Shown one piece after another: positions 43,458-51,667 of a stretch of 64,000 nt of DNA. A model generated the notes under the pieces. It had not been told where the DNA came from. It worked only from the letters and a program-made list of their open reading frames with translations, and searched no databases. Origin of the DNA: Spirosoma linguale DSM 74 (GTDB lineage Bacteria > Bacteroidota > Bacteroidia > Cytophagales > Spirosomataceae); contig CP001769.1 in the NCBI GenBank assembly GCA_000024525.1, positions 8,014,758 to 8,078,757 of the forward strand, read 5' to 3'. Numbering within the stretch: position 1 is the stretch's first letter; each line of letters starts with the position of its first letter. Position numbers and translations under genes: made by a program.

Positions 43458-44180
43458 GTGCTGGCTATTTTCCGTAAAGAGGTCAACCAATTCTTCTCGT
43501 CGCCCATCGCCTACATTATCATGGGCGTATTTCTGACAGCCGTAGGGCTATTGCTCTGGGTTTTTCCGGATACGAGTCTGCTGGAGAATGGGTATGCCGA
43601 TATGGGTACTTTTTTTAACCTGACGCCCTACGTCATGCTGTTTCTGGTACCTGCCATCACCATGCGCTCCATCGCCGACGAAGTGCGGACGGGTACCCTC
43701 GAATGGTTGCTGACCAAACCCGTCAGTCGGTGGGGGGTAGTAGGCGGCAAATTTCTGGCGAGCTGGCTGCTTGTTGTCGTTACGCTGGTCCCCACGTTAT
43801 TGTATTACGTAACGCTGTATCAGCTTGCTTCGCCCATTGGTAATATCGACTCGGCGGGCGTATTCGGGTCGTATACGGGCCTGGTGTTGCTGGCGGGGGT
43901 ATTTGTCGCCATTGGCTTATGGGCTTCTTCGCTCAACGATAACCAGGTAGTAGCCTTTGTGCTGGGAGTTTTCTTTTGCTTTTTGCTCTATGTTGGCCTG
44001 AGTGCCCTGGCGGGTCTGACCCTGTTTGGCGGGCTTTCGTATTATTTATCGCTCTTCGCGCTGGATGAACAATACCGGGCGCTGGGCCGGGGAATCATCG
44101 ACACTCGCAACGTTGTGTATCTACTCAGTCTTATTATCCTTTTTCTTCTTCTCACAGCCAACAGGCTGAAATCAACCTGA
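43458..44180 (+). CDS. gldF: Gliding-motility ABC transporter permease GldF
   Basis: A 240-residue permease with six membrane segments and the GldF/ABC-2 start MLAIFRKEVNQFFSSPIAYI. AITMRSIADEVRTGTLEWLL and TKPVSRWGVVGGKFLASWLL are the conserved cytoplasmic loop. The start codon is a GTG at 43458. GldF works with GldG and the ATPase GldA in Flavobacterium gliding. Here the next gene is VanZ-like, overlapping by one base, and neither gldG nor gldA is in the window. Annotators may also label it an ABC-2 permease. Confidence 0.85.
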   Translation: MLAIFRKEVNQFFSSPIAYIIMGVFLTAVGLLLWVFPDTSLLENGYADMGTFFNLTPYVMLFLVPAITMRSIADEVRTGTLEWLLTKPVSRWGVVGGKFLASWLLVVVTLVPTLLYYVTLYQLASPIGNIDSAGVFGSYTGLVLLAGVFVAIGLWASSLNDNQVVAFVLGVFFCFLLYVGLSALAGLTLFGGLSYYLSLFALDEQYRALGRGIIDTRNVVYLLSLIILFLLLTANRLKST

Positions 44181-44536
44181 TGAAAATTACTCCGACTTTA
44201 GTGCGATGGATGGCCATTGCCTGGACGATCATAATGCTTATCGGCTGCTTAACACCGCATTCTGACTTGCCGGATGAACTATTGACCTGGAATGACAAAG
44301 GGCAGCACTTGTCGATCTTTGCCCTTTTTGCTATACTCTGGCGTATGACCGGTTTTCCGTTCATTACGGTAATGGTGGTGGGTCTGCTTTTTGGAGCGCT
44401 GATTGAAGTTCTTCAGTATATATTACCCATCAACCGCAGCGGAGACTGGATAGATCTGGCGGCCGATTTTGTGGGCGTTCTTATCGGCTTGTTGCTGGCC
44501 CCCGTTGTTCAGAAAATGGTGAAAATCGAATACTGA
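44180..44536 (+). CDS. VanZ-like membrane protein
   Basis: A 118-residue protein with four short helices. CLTPHSDLPDELLTWNDKGQ followed by HLSIFALFAILW is the VanZ-like signature (loop with DK...H). VGLLFGALIEVLQYILPINR, SGDWIDLAADFVGVLIGLLL complete it. VanZ relatives are small membrane proteins; teicoplanin resistance is known only for one, so no such role is implied. Start ATG shares one base with the gldF stop (TGATG), showing coupled translation. A terminator follows 25 bases on. Confidence 0.88.
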   Translation: MKITPTLVRWMAIAWTIIMLIGCLTPHSDLPDELLTWNDKGQHLSIFALFAILWRMTGFPFITVMVVGLLFGALIEVLQYILPINRSGDWIDLAADFVGVLIGLLLAPVVQKMVKIEY

Positions 44537-44561
44537 TCGCTGACTGGGTCAAGTAGGTAAG

Positions 44562-44594
44562 GGCCTGACGTTGCGAGACACGTCAGGCCTTTTA
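44562..44594 (+). terminator. Terminator between convergent VanZ-like and TPR genes
   Basis: GGCCTGACGT (44562-44571) pairs with ACGTCAGGCC (44580-44589), followed by TTTT. Works for the plus strand; the minus-strand side has only a short A-run. Confidence 0.85.
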
Positions 44595-44608
44595 TCGATA
44601 AACTATCG

Positions 44609-45985
44609 CTAGCGCATGGCTGTTGGCCGGGAGGTCACATTGCATTTGGCGCTGATAATCTTGTAGGCTCCCGAATAGCCCAACTCGCCCGACCGGCTCA
44701 GATCAATGCAGGCTGCGGCTTCATCACCCGAATCGAAACGGATGATACCCCGCAGGTAATACGCTTCGGCATGACGCGGGTTCAATTTAATGCTACTGTT
44801 GCAGTCAATGAGTGCACCTTTCTGATCGCCAAGCGACGACCGGACAACACCGCGAATGAAATAGGTTTCGGCGTTGGTTGGGCTTAGTTCAACGGCCCGG
44901 TTGAGGTCTTGCAGTGCCAGCTTGCTATCGCCCCCCGAGTTTCGGATGATACCCCGTACCAGATAAGCATCCGCGCGGTCGTCGGTTAATTCCGTGGCCT
45001 TGTAGCGGTCCTGAACAACGGAGCCGAACAACTGCAGCGTACTGGCCGTAATGAAATCACTGTAGTAAGCTTTGTTGGTTGTGTTGGCCGTACCCATCTC
45101 GATGGACTTGTCGATATCGGCGACGGCCTGTTTCACATTGCCTAACCGGCTCTTGCAGAAGCCACGGCTGAATAGCGCCCTGAAATGACTGGGATTTAGC
45201 TGCACTGTTTTATCGAAATCGGTAAGCGCGTTTTCAAATTCACCCAGCCTGGATTTAACCAGCCCGCGCCGGTAATACAGTTCGGGATCGTCTTTGCTTA
45301 ACTCGACGGCCCGGTTAAAATCGAGAATTGCGTTTTTATAATCTTCAAGTTTAAAACGGGCGTACCCACGGCCTGCCAGTGCCAGTGGTTTGTTGGGCGA
45401 TTTTTCGAGACTCAGGTTATAGTCGGCCAGCGCCCCTTTGTAATCGTTCAACTGCATTTTGCAGTTTCCTCTGGCAATCAGCATCGTAACATCATTAGGT
45501 GCCAGTGTCACTGCTTTCGTAAAGTCGGCCAGTGCCGTGGTAGTGTAGTTGATCTGAAGTCGGCAGAGACCCCGGTTGTAATAGAATAGCGCATCGTTGG
45601 GGCTCAGCTCAATAGCCCTGTTGAAATCCTGCATAGCTCCCCGGAAGTCTTCCTGGCGGGTACGGTTTATGCCCCGGTATAAGTACGCATTGGCATCGCC
45701 GGGGGTAAATTCAATGGCTAAATCGAGGTCGAGATTAGCCCCCTGAATGTCATTCAGACTGATTTTGGTGAGCGCCCGGTTATAATAACTCGGTCCGTTT
45801 TCTGGATTTTGGATAATCGACATGGTGAAGGCCTGCAAGGCACCGGGATAATCTTTAGCGGCACTTTTCTGAATGCCTTCGTTAAAGTGATCAGTGGCTG
45901 TTTGCGTTTGCGCTGGCTGAGAAAAGGACGAATGCATCTGCATAGCCAGATACAGAAAAAGAAGGGATACGTACAACGGTCTCAT
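44609..45985 (-). CDS. Exported tetratricopeptide-repeat protein
   Basis: About 458 residues from the ATG at 45985, which gives a clean signal peptide (MRPLYVSLLFLYLAMQM...SSFSQ). The much longer upstream frame is low-complexity non-coding sequence and is rejected. At least ten 34-residue TPR units follow, each with phrases such as NPENGPSYYNRALTKISLND, SPNDALFYYNRGLCRLQI and NPRHAEAYYLRGIIRFDSGD. TPR arrays bind other proteins. It may act in the periplasm or on the outer membrane; the partner is unknown. It is divergent from gnd. Confidence 0.88.
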   Translation of the reverse strand: MRPLYVSLLFLYLAMQMHSSFSQPAQTQTATDHFNEGIQKSAAKDYPGALQAFTMSIIQNPENGPSYYNRALTKISLNDIQGANLDLDLAIEFTPGDANAYLYRGINRTRQEDFRGAMQDFNRAIELSPNDALFYYNRGLCRLQINYTTTALADFTKAVTLAPNDVTMLIARGNCKMQLNDYKGALADYNLSLEKSPNKPLALAGRGYARFKLEDYKNAILDFNRAVELSKDDPELYYRRGLVKSRLGEFENALTDFDKTVQLNPSHFRALFSRGFCKSRLGNVKQAVADIDKSIEMGTANTTNKAYYSDFITASTLQLFGSVVQDRYKATELTDDRADAYLVRGIIRNSGGDSKLALQDLNRAVELSPTNAETYFIRGVVRSSLGDQKGALIDCNSSIKLNPRHAEAYYLRGIIRFDSGDEAAACIDLSRSGELGYSGAYKIISAKCNVTSRPTAMR

Positions 45986-46293
45986 GTTAATTATATGGGT
46001 TGATTTATGGAGAATAGCGGCATGATCTATTTCTGATACAATTAATGCATAAACAGGCACATATATGTATACCAAATATAAAATATGTTTTCTATACTGA
46101 TTTGGGTAACAAATGGGGTATATGGTTGTTGTATGTACAGGTATACCTACAGCCCATAGCCCGCAGGTCAATCGACAAACGTTTGAGCGACTGGCAGTAC
46201 TGCAAAGACGGTGGCTAACGTGACTCCCAGTGGAATACAGGCAGGGCATTACCGGAAAAATCGCCAACTTAACTGCTCAAATTATTGATTGCT
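45986..46293. promoter_or_regulatory. Divergent control region between TPR gene and gnd
   Basis: 308 AT-rich bases. An open frame crosses it on the minus strand, but its composition (Cys, Tyr and His rich, no signal) argues against coding. It contains one CAAACGTTTG palindrome, listed separately. No full promoter could be assigned. Confidence 0.5.
46176..46185. promoter_or_regulatory. CAAACGTTTG operator-like palindrome upstream of gnd
   Basis: Perfect 10-base palindrome identical to the pair upstream of the LacI-family gene at 59057-59066 and 59079-59088. It lies 108 bases before gnd and 190 before the TPR gene. Confidence 0.45.
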
Positions 46294-47190
46294 ATGAATA
46301 TTGGATTTATTGGTTTAGGCAAGATGGGGTTTAACCTCGTCAGCAACCTGGTAAAACATGGCCATACGGTTGTTGGCTACGATATTAACGAAACGTTAGT
46401 AGAGGCTGTCAAAGGCGAAGGAGCCCAGGGCGCAAATACCTTGCAGGAACTATATAATGCACTGCCGGAAAAACGGGTACTATGGCTGATGATTCCGGCC
46501 GGTCCGTTGGTTGATAATGTGATTGACCAATTATTGGCGGTTATGCAGGCGGGCGATGTGATCATTGATGGGGGTAACTCACACTACAAAGACTCACTCC
46601 GGCGGCATGCTTACCTTAAAGAAAAAGGTATTGGTTTCCTCGATTGTGGTACCAGTGGCGGAATTAGCGGAGCCCTGAACGGAGCCTGTACCATGGTTGG
46701 GGGCGATCCGGATGTGATTGAGCCGCTCCATGGCATTTTTCGGGACATTTCGGTGGAGGATGGTTATCTGTATACCGGTCCCGCCGGTAGTGGCCACTTC
46801 ACCAAAATGGTGCACAACGGAATTGAATACGGTATGATGCAATCTATTGCCGAAGGATTCGAGGTATTGGAGAAGAGCCAGTTTCCGTTCGATTTCGAAG
46901 CCGTTGCCAAAATGTGGGGACATGGCTCGGTTATTCGCGGCTGGCTGATGGAGCTGACGGAGAATGCCTTTAGCAAAGATCCCAAGCTCGATGCTATCAA
47001 AGGGCGCATGTTCTCGTCGGGCGAAGGTCGTTGGACACTCGAAACAGCGCTGGACCTGGGCGTACCAACACCCGTTATTGCGCTGTCCTTGCTGACACGC
47101 TACCGCTCTCTGCAGGACGATACATTTACGGGTAAAGTTGTGGCAGCTTTGCGGAACGAGTTCGGCGGGCACGCTGTCGAGAAAAAATAA
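46294..47190 (+). CDS. gnd: 6-phosphogluconate dehydrogenase (decarboxylating), short GndA-type
   Basis: About 298 residues from the ATG at 46294 (the TTG three codons earlier is unlikely). MNIGFIGLGKMGFNLVSNLV binds the nucleotide. DGGNSHYKDSLRR and LDCGTSGGISGALNGACTMV bind substrate. HFTKMVHNGIEYGMMQSIAE holds the catalytic Lys and Asn. This is the approximately 300-residue form, shorter than E. coli Gnd (about 470), as found in many bacteria and often NAD-preferring. It converts 6-phosphogluconate to ribulose-5-phosphate and CO2. A compound hairpin terminator follows about 60 bases after the stop. Confidence 0.93.
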   Translation: MNIGFIGLGKMGFNLVSNLVKHGHTVVGYDINETLVEAVKGEGAQGANTLQELYNALPEKRVLWLMIPAGPLVDNVIDQLLAVMQAGDVIIDGGNSHYKDSLRRHAYLKEKGIGFLDCGTSGGISGALNGACTMVGGDPDVIEPLHGIFRDISVEDGYLYTGPAGSGHFTKMVHNGIEYGMMQSIAEGFEVLEKSQFPFDFEAVAKMWGHGSVIRGWLMELTENAFSKDPKLDAIKGRMFSSGEGRWTLETALDLGVPTPVIALSLLTRYRSLQDDTFTGKVVAALRNEFGGHAVEKK

Positions 47191-47250
47191 AGTTTATCTT
47201 ACTAAAGTACTATCCAATTAAATTCACGTAATTTCGTTGCTAATAGGAAG

Positions 47251-47308
47251 AGGTTCAGGTCACTTCGAGTTCGCCAGGAACGAGAATCGAAAGGCCTGAA
47301 CCTTTTTT
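47251..47308 (+). terminator. Compound hairpin terminator after gnd
   Basis: AGGTTCAGG (47251-47259) pairs with CCTGAACCT (47295-47303), followed by a T-run. Inner TTCGA/TCGAA and GTTC/GAAC stems lie within the loop. Confidence 0.8.
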
Positions 47309-47349
47309 ATAGCTATCAGACATCTTAATTCAACTCAGCGTATTTATAC

Positions 47350-48435
47350 ATGAAGGTATTAAGCACCCTACAGGACCCTACTTTTCAGAAGCGCGACTAC
47401 AGCCGATTAGATCGTTTTTTTCTTCATTATATCAAAGACGAGCGGGATTTGCCCTTTATCTACCTTACGCTTCGCATTAGTCTGACCCTTATTCCGCTGA
47501 GTATTCTTCTGTTTATGCCGTTCGTGACCGGCTGGATTTGGTGGACTGTAGCAGCTGTTCATTTTTTTATCAGCAACTTCAGGTTCAAAGGACCCTTCGG
47601 TCTGATGCTCCACTGCACCAGTCACCGTCCGTTTTTCAAGCCTGAGTATGGCTGGATGAACAACTACCTGCCCTGGATACTGGCACCCTTTTTCGGCCAC
47701 ACCCCCGAAACCTATTACAGCCATCACATTGGCATGCACCATCCCGAAAATAATCTTGAAGACGATGACAGCAGCACAATGACATTTCAACGTGACAGCT
47801 ACCGGAGCTTCCTGGCTTATTTCGGTCGGTTTTTTGTGATTGGCGTACGGAATCTGCTGGACTACCTGCGGCTGAAAAACCGGGCTAAGTTAGCTACCCG
47901 CGCCCTGACGGGCGAGATTGTCTTTGCTGTCGTTTGTGTGGGATTATGTTTCATAAACTGGCCTGCTACGGTATTGGTATTTCTGTTGCCGCTCGTCATC
48001 TACCGCCTGATTGCCATGCTCGGTAACTGGACGCAGCACGCATTTGTTGATGGCGAAGATCCCGGAAATGCCTACAAGAACAGCATCACTTGCATAAATG
48101 TAAAGTACAACAAAAAATGCTGGAATGACGGGTATCACATCAGCCACCACGTTCGCCCGGCCATGCACTGGACCGAACACCCGACTTTTTTCCTGAAAAC
48201 GCTCGATAAATACGCGCAGAATCGGGCCATCATCTTCGATGGTCTGGATTTTGGACAGGTATTTTTTCTGCTCATGCGCGGTAAGTATGACGTACTGGCT
48301 CAGCACATGGTCAATATCAACAATACCTTTGCCGACGATGCTGACGCCATTGCACTACTGCGTCGCCGGACGCAACGGATACCGGTAAAAATGGACGTTC
48401 CGGCTATGAGCCAGGTGAGCGTTGCTACGGCCTAA
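47350..48435 (+). CDS. Membrane fatty acid desaturase/hydroxylase-family protein
   Basis: A 361-residue integral membrane di-iron protein. Histidine clusters are visible: LMLHCTSHRPFF, YSHHIGMHHPENN, NWTQHAFVD and ISHHVRPAMHWTEHP. Together they give the HxxxH / HxxHH / HxxHH-like iron ligands of the desaturase superfamily. Helices lie at about 43-65, 70-80, 100-120 and 185-225. The substrate may be a fatty acyl lipid or a related hydrocarbon; the subgroup is not resolved. Single gene, ended by a long bidirectional terminator. Confidence 0.85.
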   Translation: MKVLSTLQDPTFQKRDYSRLDRFFLHYIKDERDLPFIYLTLRISLTLIPLSILLFMPFVTGWIWWTVAAVHFFISNFRFKGPFGLMLHCTSHRPFFKPEYGWMNNYLPWILAPFFGHTPETYYSHHIGMHHPENNLEDDDSSTMTFQRDSYRSFLAYFGRFFVIGVRNLLDYLRLKNRAKLATRALTGEIVFAVVCVGLCFINWPATVLVFLLPLVIYRLIAMLGNWTQHAFVDGEDPGNAYKNSITCINVKYNKKCWNDGYHISHHVRPAMHWTEHPTFFLKTLDKYAQNRAIIFDGLDFGQVFFLLMRGKYDVLAQHMVNINNTFADDADAIALLRRRTQRIPVKMDVPAMSQVSVATA

Positions 48436-48456
48436 GGGTTCGTGAGCGGCCTGGTT

Positions 48457-48521
48457 ACAGAGGCCCGAAAAACACAGCGATAAAAGGAGCTCCTGATTGT
48501 CTGTGTTTTTCGGGCCTCTGT
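48457..48521. terminator. Bidirectional terminator with 21 bp perfect stem
   Basis: Bases 48457-48477 are the exact reverse complement of 48501-48521; AAAAA and TTTTT tracts lie within the arms. The loop holds AGGAGCTCCT, a further palindrome. It separates the convergent desaturase and nuclease genes. Confidence 0.87.
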
Positions 48522-48534
48522 TTATTGGTACATG

Positions 48535-49419
48535 TTAGCTATTGCTGCCATCAATTCGCTTTTCGATAATACGTTGAATATCAGTGGATACTGTTGAGAG
48601 AAAATCGTAGCCGGTCATGGATTCAATGGCATCAATACTGGTTAAATAAGCACGCCAGGGCTTATCGGCAGCCGCCTGTGTGTTCGGAATGGATACTGCA
48701 ATGACGCGGGTGTTTTCGGTGAGTTGGAACGTGTTGTCGCCACTGGGCGGAACCACAATCAGTATTTTCCAGAGTATGGCGGGAACGGTTAGTTTTCCGT
48801 TGCCTATTGAGGTGGTGAACCCATTAAGACCCGTGCCACCGGTACCACTTGTGCCAGCCAGAATGTACACATCGTTGCCGTTGCTGATAAGCTGCCGTTC
48901 GTATTCTTCTAAATTCTTCCAGACTTCGCGGTTATGCCGTGGCGCTTGTGGCACGATGTTGGTAAGGAGAAACGTAGCGGCATTATCTTCGGAAGTGGCA
49001 TCTCGGTCGTCGGAAGGGCAGAGGTGCCCCCGGTCGAAGCCGGAGTTGGTATAATCGGACGTTCGGGCTGCGGACCAGCCAGTTGGTAAAGCCGGGTCAG
49101 GACGGAAAAGGTCCACTCGTTTGGCATCGCCTTTCCAGGCCGTACTGAGGTGCCAGCTCACCCAGTTGGCAATGCCCCGGCTGCGGCTGTAGGAGAGCGT
49201 ATACTGGGGTCGGCTGATGAGGTAATTATCCGGATCAGCGGCAGATGCGTTACTTGGGTTGCCCAGGGCGAGATTGTCGGTTCGGCTCAGAACGGCGGAT
49301 GTGTTTGTTCCCGGTAACGACGGACGAACGCTGAGACAACCGTTGAGCAGCAGAACCAGACCCAGTGCCCAGGTTATAGTTTTAAGTTGATCGAAACCTT
49401 TCATTGATTTTACTGACAT
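48535..49419 (-). CDS. Lipoprotein DNA/RNA non-specific endonuclease (NucA type)
   Basis: A 294-residue protein. The signal [15 protein letters not shown] ends in a lipobox, placing the Cys at about residue 28 (23 if the second ATG at 49404 is used). The nuclease domain has [20 protein letters not shown], the beta-beta-alpha metal motif [19 protein letters not shown] (DRGH) and [20 protein letters not shown] with the metal-binding Asn. It degrades DNA and RNA outside the cytoplasm, probably for nutrient gain. It is convergent with the desaturase and is divergent from the TMTC-like gene. Confidence 0.92.
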   Translation of the reverse strand: MSVKSMKGFDQLKTITWALGLVLLLNGCLSVRPSLPGTNTSAVLSRTDNLALGNPSNASAADPDNYLISRPQYTLSYSRSRGIANWVSWHLSTAWKGDAKRVDLFRPDPALPTGWSAARTSDYTNSGFDRGHLCPSDDRDATSEDNAATFLLTNIVPQAPRHNREVWKNLEEYERQLISNGNDVYILAGTSGTGGTGLNGFTTSIGNGKLTVPAILWKILIVVPPSGDNTFQLTENTRVIAVSIPNTQAAADKPWRAYLTSIDAIESMTGYDFLSTVSTDIQRIIEKRIDGSNS

Positions 49420-49529
49420 TCTTGCAGAACTTTACAAATAATCCATAAATGTACTGATTCTCTACTTCAGCTGCCCGGCCTGTGAAAGGAAAGAATCAGC
49501 ACTAACCCAATTGACGAATACCTGCTGTT

Positions 49530-51551
49530 ATGGCTAAAAAGAAGCAATCACAGGGCTACGAGAACTCTCGGCCGCCCCAGGAAAGAGCGGTCACTCCCAA
49601 ACCTGCTTTGACGAATGCTGGCAGTGCCGGTCGGCCCCACACCACCGAACCCGGCCAGCGCCCATCGGTACGTACCCAGCCACCAAAATCAACTGACCTG
49701 AAGACCGACCTGCCCATTGAGGAACGGCACGTTAAATGGTGGCCTCCCGTTGTACTGGCTTTGCTGGGTGTTGCTCTGTATATCAATACTTTTGGGCATC
49801 AATATGCGCTCGATGATATAGCCGCTGTGGGGCAGAATCTGTTCGTTAAAAAAGGTATTGCCGGTATTCCAGACCTGCTTCGCACCGAATTCTGGCACTT
49901 CAGCAATATTTCGCTGGGTTACTACCGGCCTTTATCTTTGATTACGTTTGCCCTGGAGCAGGAGTATTTTAAGGATAATCCGAATATCAGTCACATGATC
50001 AATGCGGGTCTGTATGGTCTCACGGGCCTGGTGGTAGGTATACTGTTGCAAAAATGGCTTACCAATCAAACCATTACGGCGTTTCTGATCGGGCTGGTTT
50101 TTATTGCGCATCCGTTGCACACCGAAATTGTGGCTAACATCAAGGGGCGCGATGAAATATTGAGTTTCCTGTTCATTGCACTCATGCTGCTGGCCTACTG
50201 GCGGTATCTGGAAACGAATCAGCAGGGCTGGATTGTGGGCGCCTGTGTGTCCCTTTATCTGGCTTTTCTCTCCAAAGAGTCGTCTATCGTTAGCCTGGCA
50301 CTCATTCCGGCCATGCAGTACTGGTTTGCCCGCCGGAATCTCTGGAATTCGCTCATCAGCCTCTGGCCGTTCCTAATTGTGGCAGCTTTATTCTTCTACC
50401 AGAAACAAAAAATGATTGGTACCCTCAGCGGTACGCCCCCCGTCGACTGGGCCAACTACCCATATGCCCTTGAGAAGACGCAAAAGTCGACCATGTTCAA
50501 GTTTCTGGAATACTACATCCGGCTGCTGATTGTGCCGCATCCGTTGGTGTATGATTATTCGTACAACGTTATTCCGTCGGGCGGTAAGGGCGATTTGCTG
50601 ACCTGGGCGGGTTTCTTCACCTTCGTGGGGTTAATCTGGCTCACCTGGAAAGGGTTCGTTAAACGCACACTCTGGGGATTCGGCATTTTCTGGTTCTTCG
50701 TTACCATGGCGCCGGGACTGGGCTTCATCTGGATTCGGGGCGGTATTTTCGCTGAACGCTTTACGTATGCCGCCGTCATGGGTTTTGGCTTTGTGCTGAT
50801 CTGGGGATTGCAGAAGTTACTGGTGCGTGATCCGGTCGACGCGAATGAATCCCCAACCCAGTTACGTCTGGTTCGCTATATGCCGTTGCTGGGGCTGATG
50901 GCGGTTGTAACGGGTTTGTACGCCTTTAAAACCGTGGAACGCAACCGAGACTGGGAAAATAACTTCGTTCTGTTTAACTCGGCCCTTCCTTATGCTCCCA
51001 ACAGCTGCCAGGTACAACGGCACGTAGCCAACGAGTGGATCGAAAAAGGGTTGAAAGACCGCGCCAAAGCCGATTCCATTGCCAATGCAACGAACGCTAT
51101 CAAGCCCAGACCAACGCCTGAGCAAATCAAAAAAGCACAGGTGCTGATTGATACAAACATTGCTCATGCCAACAAACACGGGCGCTGGGCACTCGACCAT
51201 CTTCAGGAGTCGACCCGGATTTACCCAAGCTTCGGTGAAGCGTATTTCTCGATGGCGTACGTGTTTCAGAAGATCACCCCTAATGTCGACTCGGCCAAAT
51301 ATTATTACAAGCAGACGATCCGGGCGGCCAATGCTTATGCTCCCGCATACAACAACCTGGGTGTAATTTATCAGGGAGAGGGGATTGCGCAGAACAACCG
51401 GCAGAAACTGGAACTGGCTTCGTATTATTACAACCGGTCGATGGTGGTGAACCCTGCTTATGTCGATGGGCAGAACAATCGCATGAACCTGATGAAAGCT
51501 ACGGGAATCGACGTACAAGCGCTGCCCGATTCAATTATCAACAAGTATTGA
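49530..51551 (+). CDS. TMTC-like polytopic membrane protein with C-terminal TPR repeats
   Basis: A 673-residue protein. A hydrophilic Pro/Lys-rich start (1-68) precedes about ten membrane helices (about 70-480). NINAGLYGLTGLVVGILLQK, IANIKGRDEILSFLF- and AFLSKESSIVSLALIP-like phrases resemble the membrane part of TMTC and PMT/ArnT-type glycosyltransferases. The C-terminal half (about 480-660) has TPR units such as SFGEAYFSMAYVFQ and AYAPAYNNLGVIYQGEG. This architecture is that of eukaryotic TMTC O-mannosyltransferases and bacterial relatives. Transfer of a lipid-linked sugar to exported protein is therefore possible, but the donor and acceptor are unknown. An Asp pair (ALDDIAA) near residue 95 fits the first loop acid of such enzymes. 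Confidence 0.8.
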   Translation: MAKKKQSQGYENSRPPQERAVTPKPALTNAGSAGRPHTTEPGQRPSVRTQPPKSTDLKTDLPIEERHVKWWPPVVLALLGVALYINTFGHQYALDDIAAVGQNLFVKKGIAGIPDLLRTEFWHFSNISLGYYRPLSLITFALEQEYFKDNPNISHMINAGLYGLTGLVVGILLQKWLTNQTITAFLIGLVFIAHPLHTEIVANIKGRDEILSFLFIALMLLAYWRYLETNQQGWIVGACVSLYLAFLSKESSIVSLALIPAMQYWFARRNLWNSLISLWPFLIVAALFFYQKQKMIGTLSGTPPVDWANYPYALEKTQKSTMFKFLEYYIRLLIVPHPLVYDYSYNVIPSGGKGDLLTWAGFFTFVGLIWLTWKGFVKRTLWGFGIFWFFVTMAPGLGFIWIRGGIFAERFTYAAVMGFGFVLIWGLQKLLVRDPVDANESPTQLRLVRYMPLLGLMAVVTGLYAFKTVERNRDWENNFVLFNSALPYAPNSCQVQRHVANEWIEKGLKDRAKADSIANATNAIKPRPTPEQIKKAQVLIDTNIAHANKHGRWALDHLQESTRIYPSFGEAYFSMAYVFQKITPNVDSAKYYYKQTIRAANAYAPAYNNLGVIYQGEGIAQNNRQKLELASYYYNRSMVVNPAYVDGQNNRMNLMKATGIDVQALPDSIINKY

Positions 51552-51580
51552 TTTGTTGCTGAAAGCATATCGGTTTATTT

Positions 51581-51619
51581 ATAAAAAGCCCGATTCTACA
51601 TCAGAATCGGGCTTTTTAT
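51581..51619. terminator. Bidirectional terminator with 17 bp perfect stem
   Basis: ATAAAAAGCCCGATTCT (51581-51597) and AGAATCGGGCTTTTTAT (51603-51619) are exact reverse complements around a five-base loop. T-runs are in place for both strands. It lies between the convergent TMTC-like and DUF3472 genes. Confidence 0.9.
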
Positions 51620-51667
51620 GGAGTTACATTCCGGGACAACACTTTGGTGCCTGAGGCAGCGATAAGT

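Noticed and set aside
45986..46267. 94-codon N-terminal extension of the TPR protein
   Set aside because: Composition is unlike protein, the frame opens in AT-rich control sequence, and a clean signal peptide starts at 45985.
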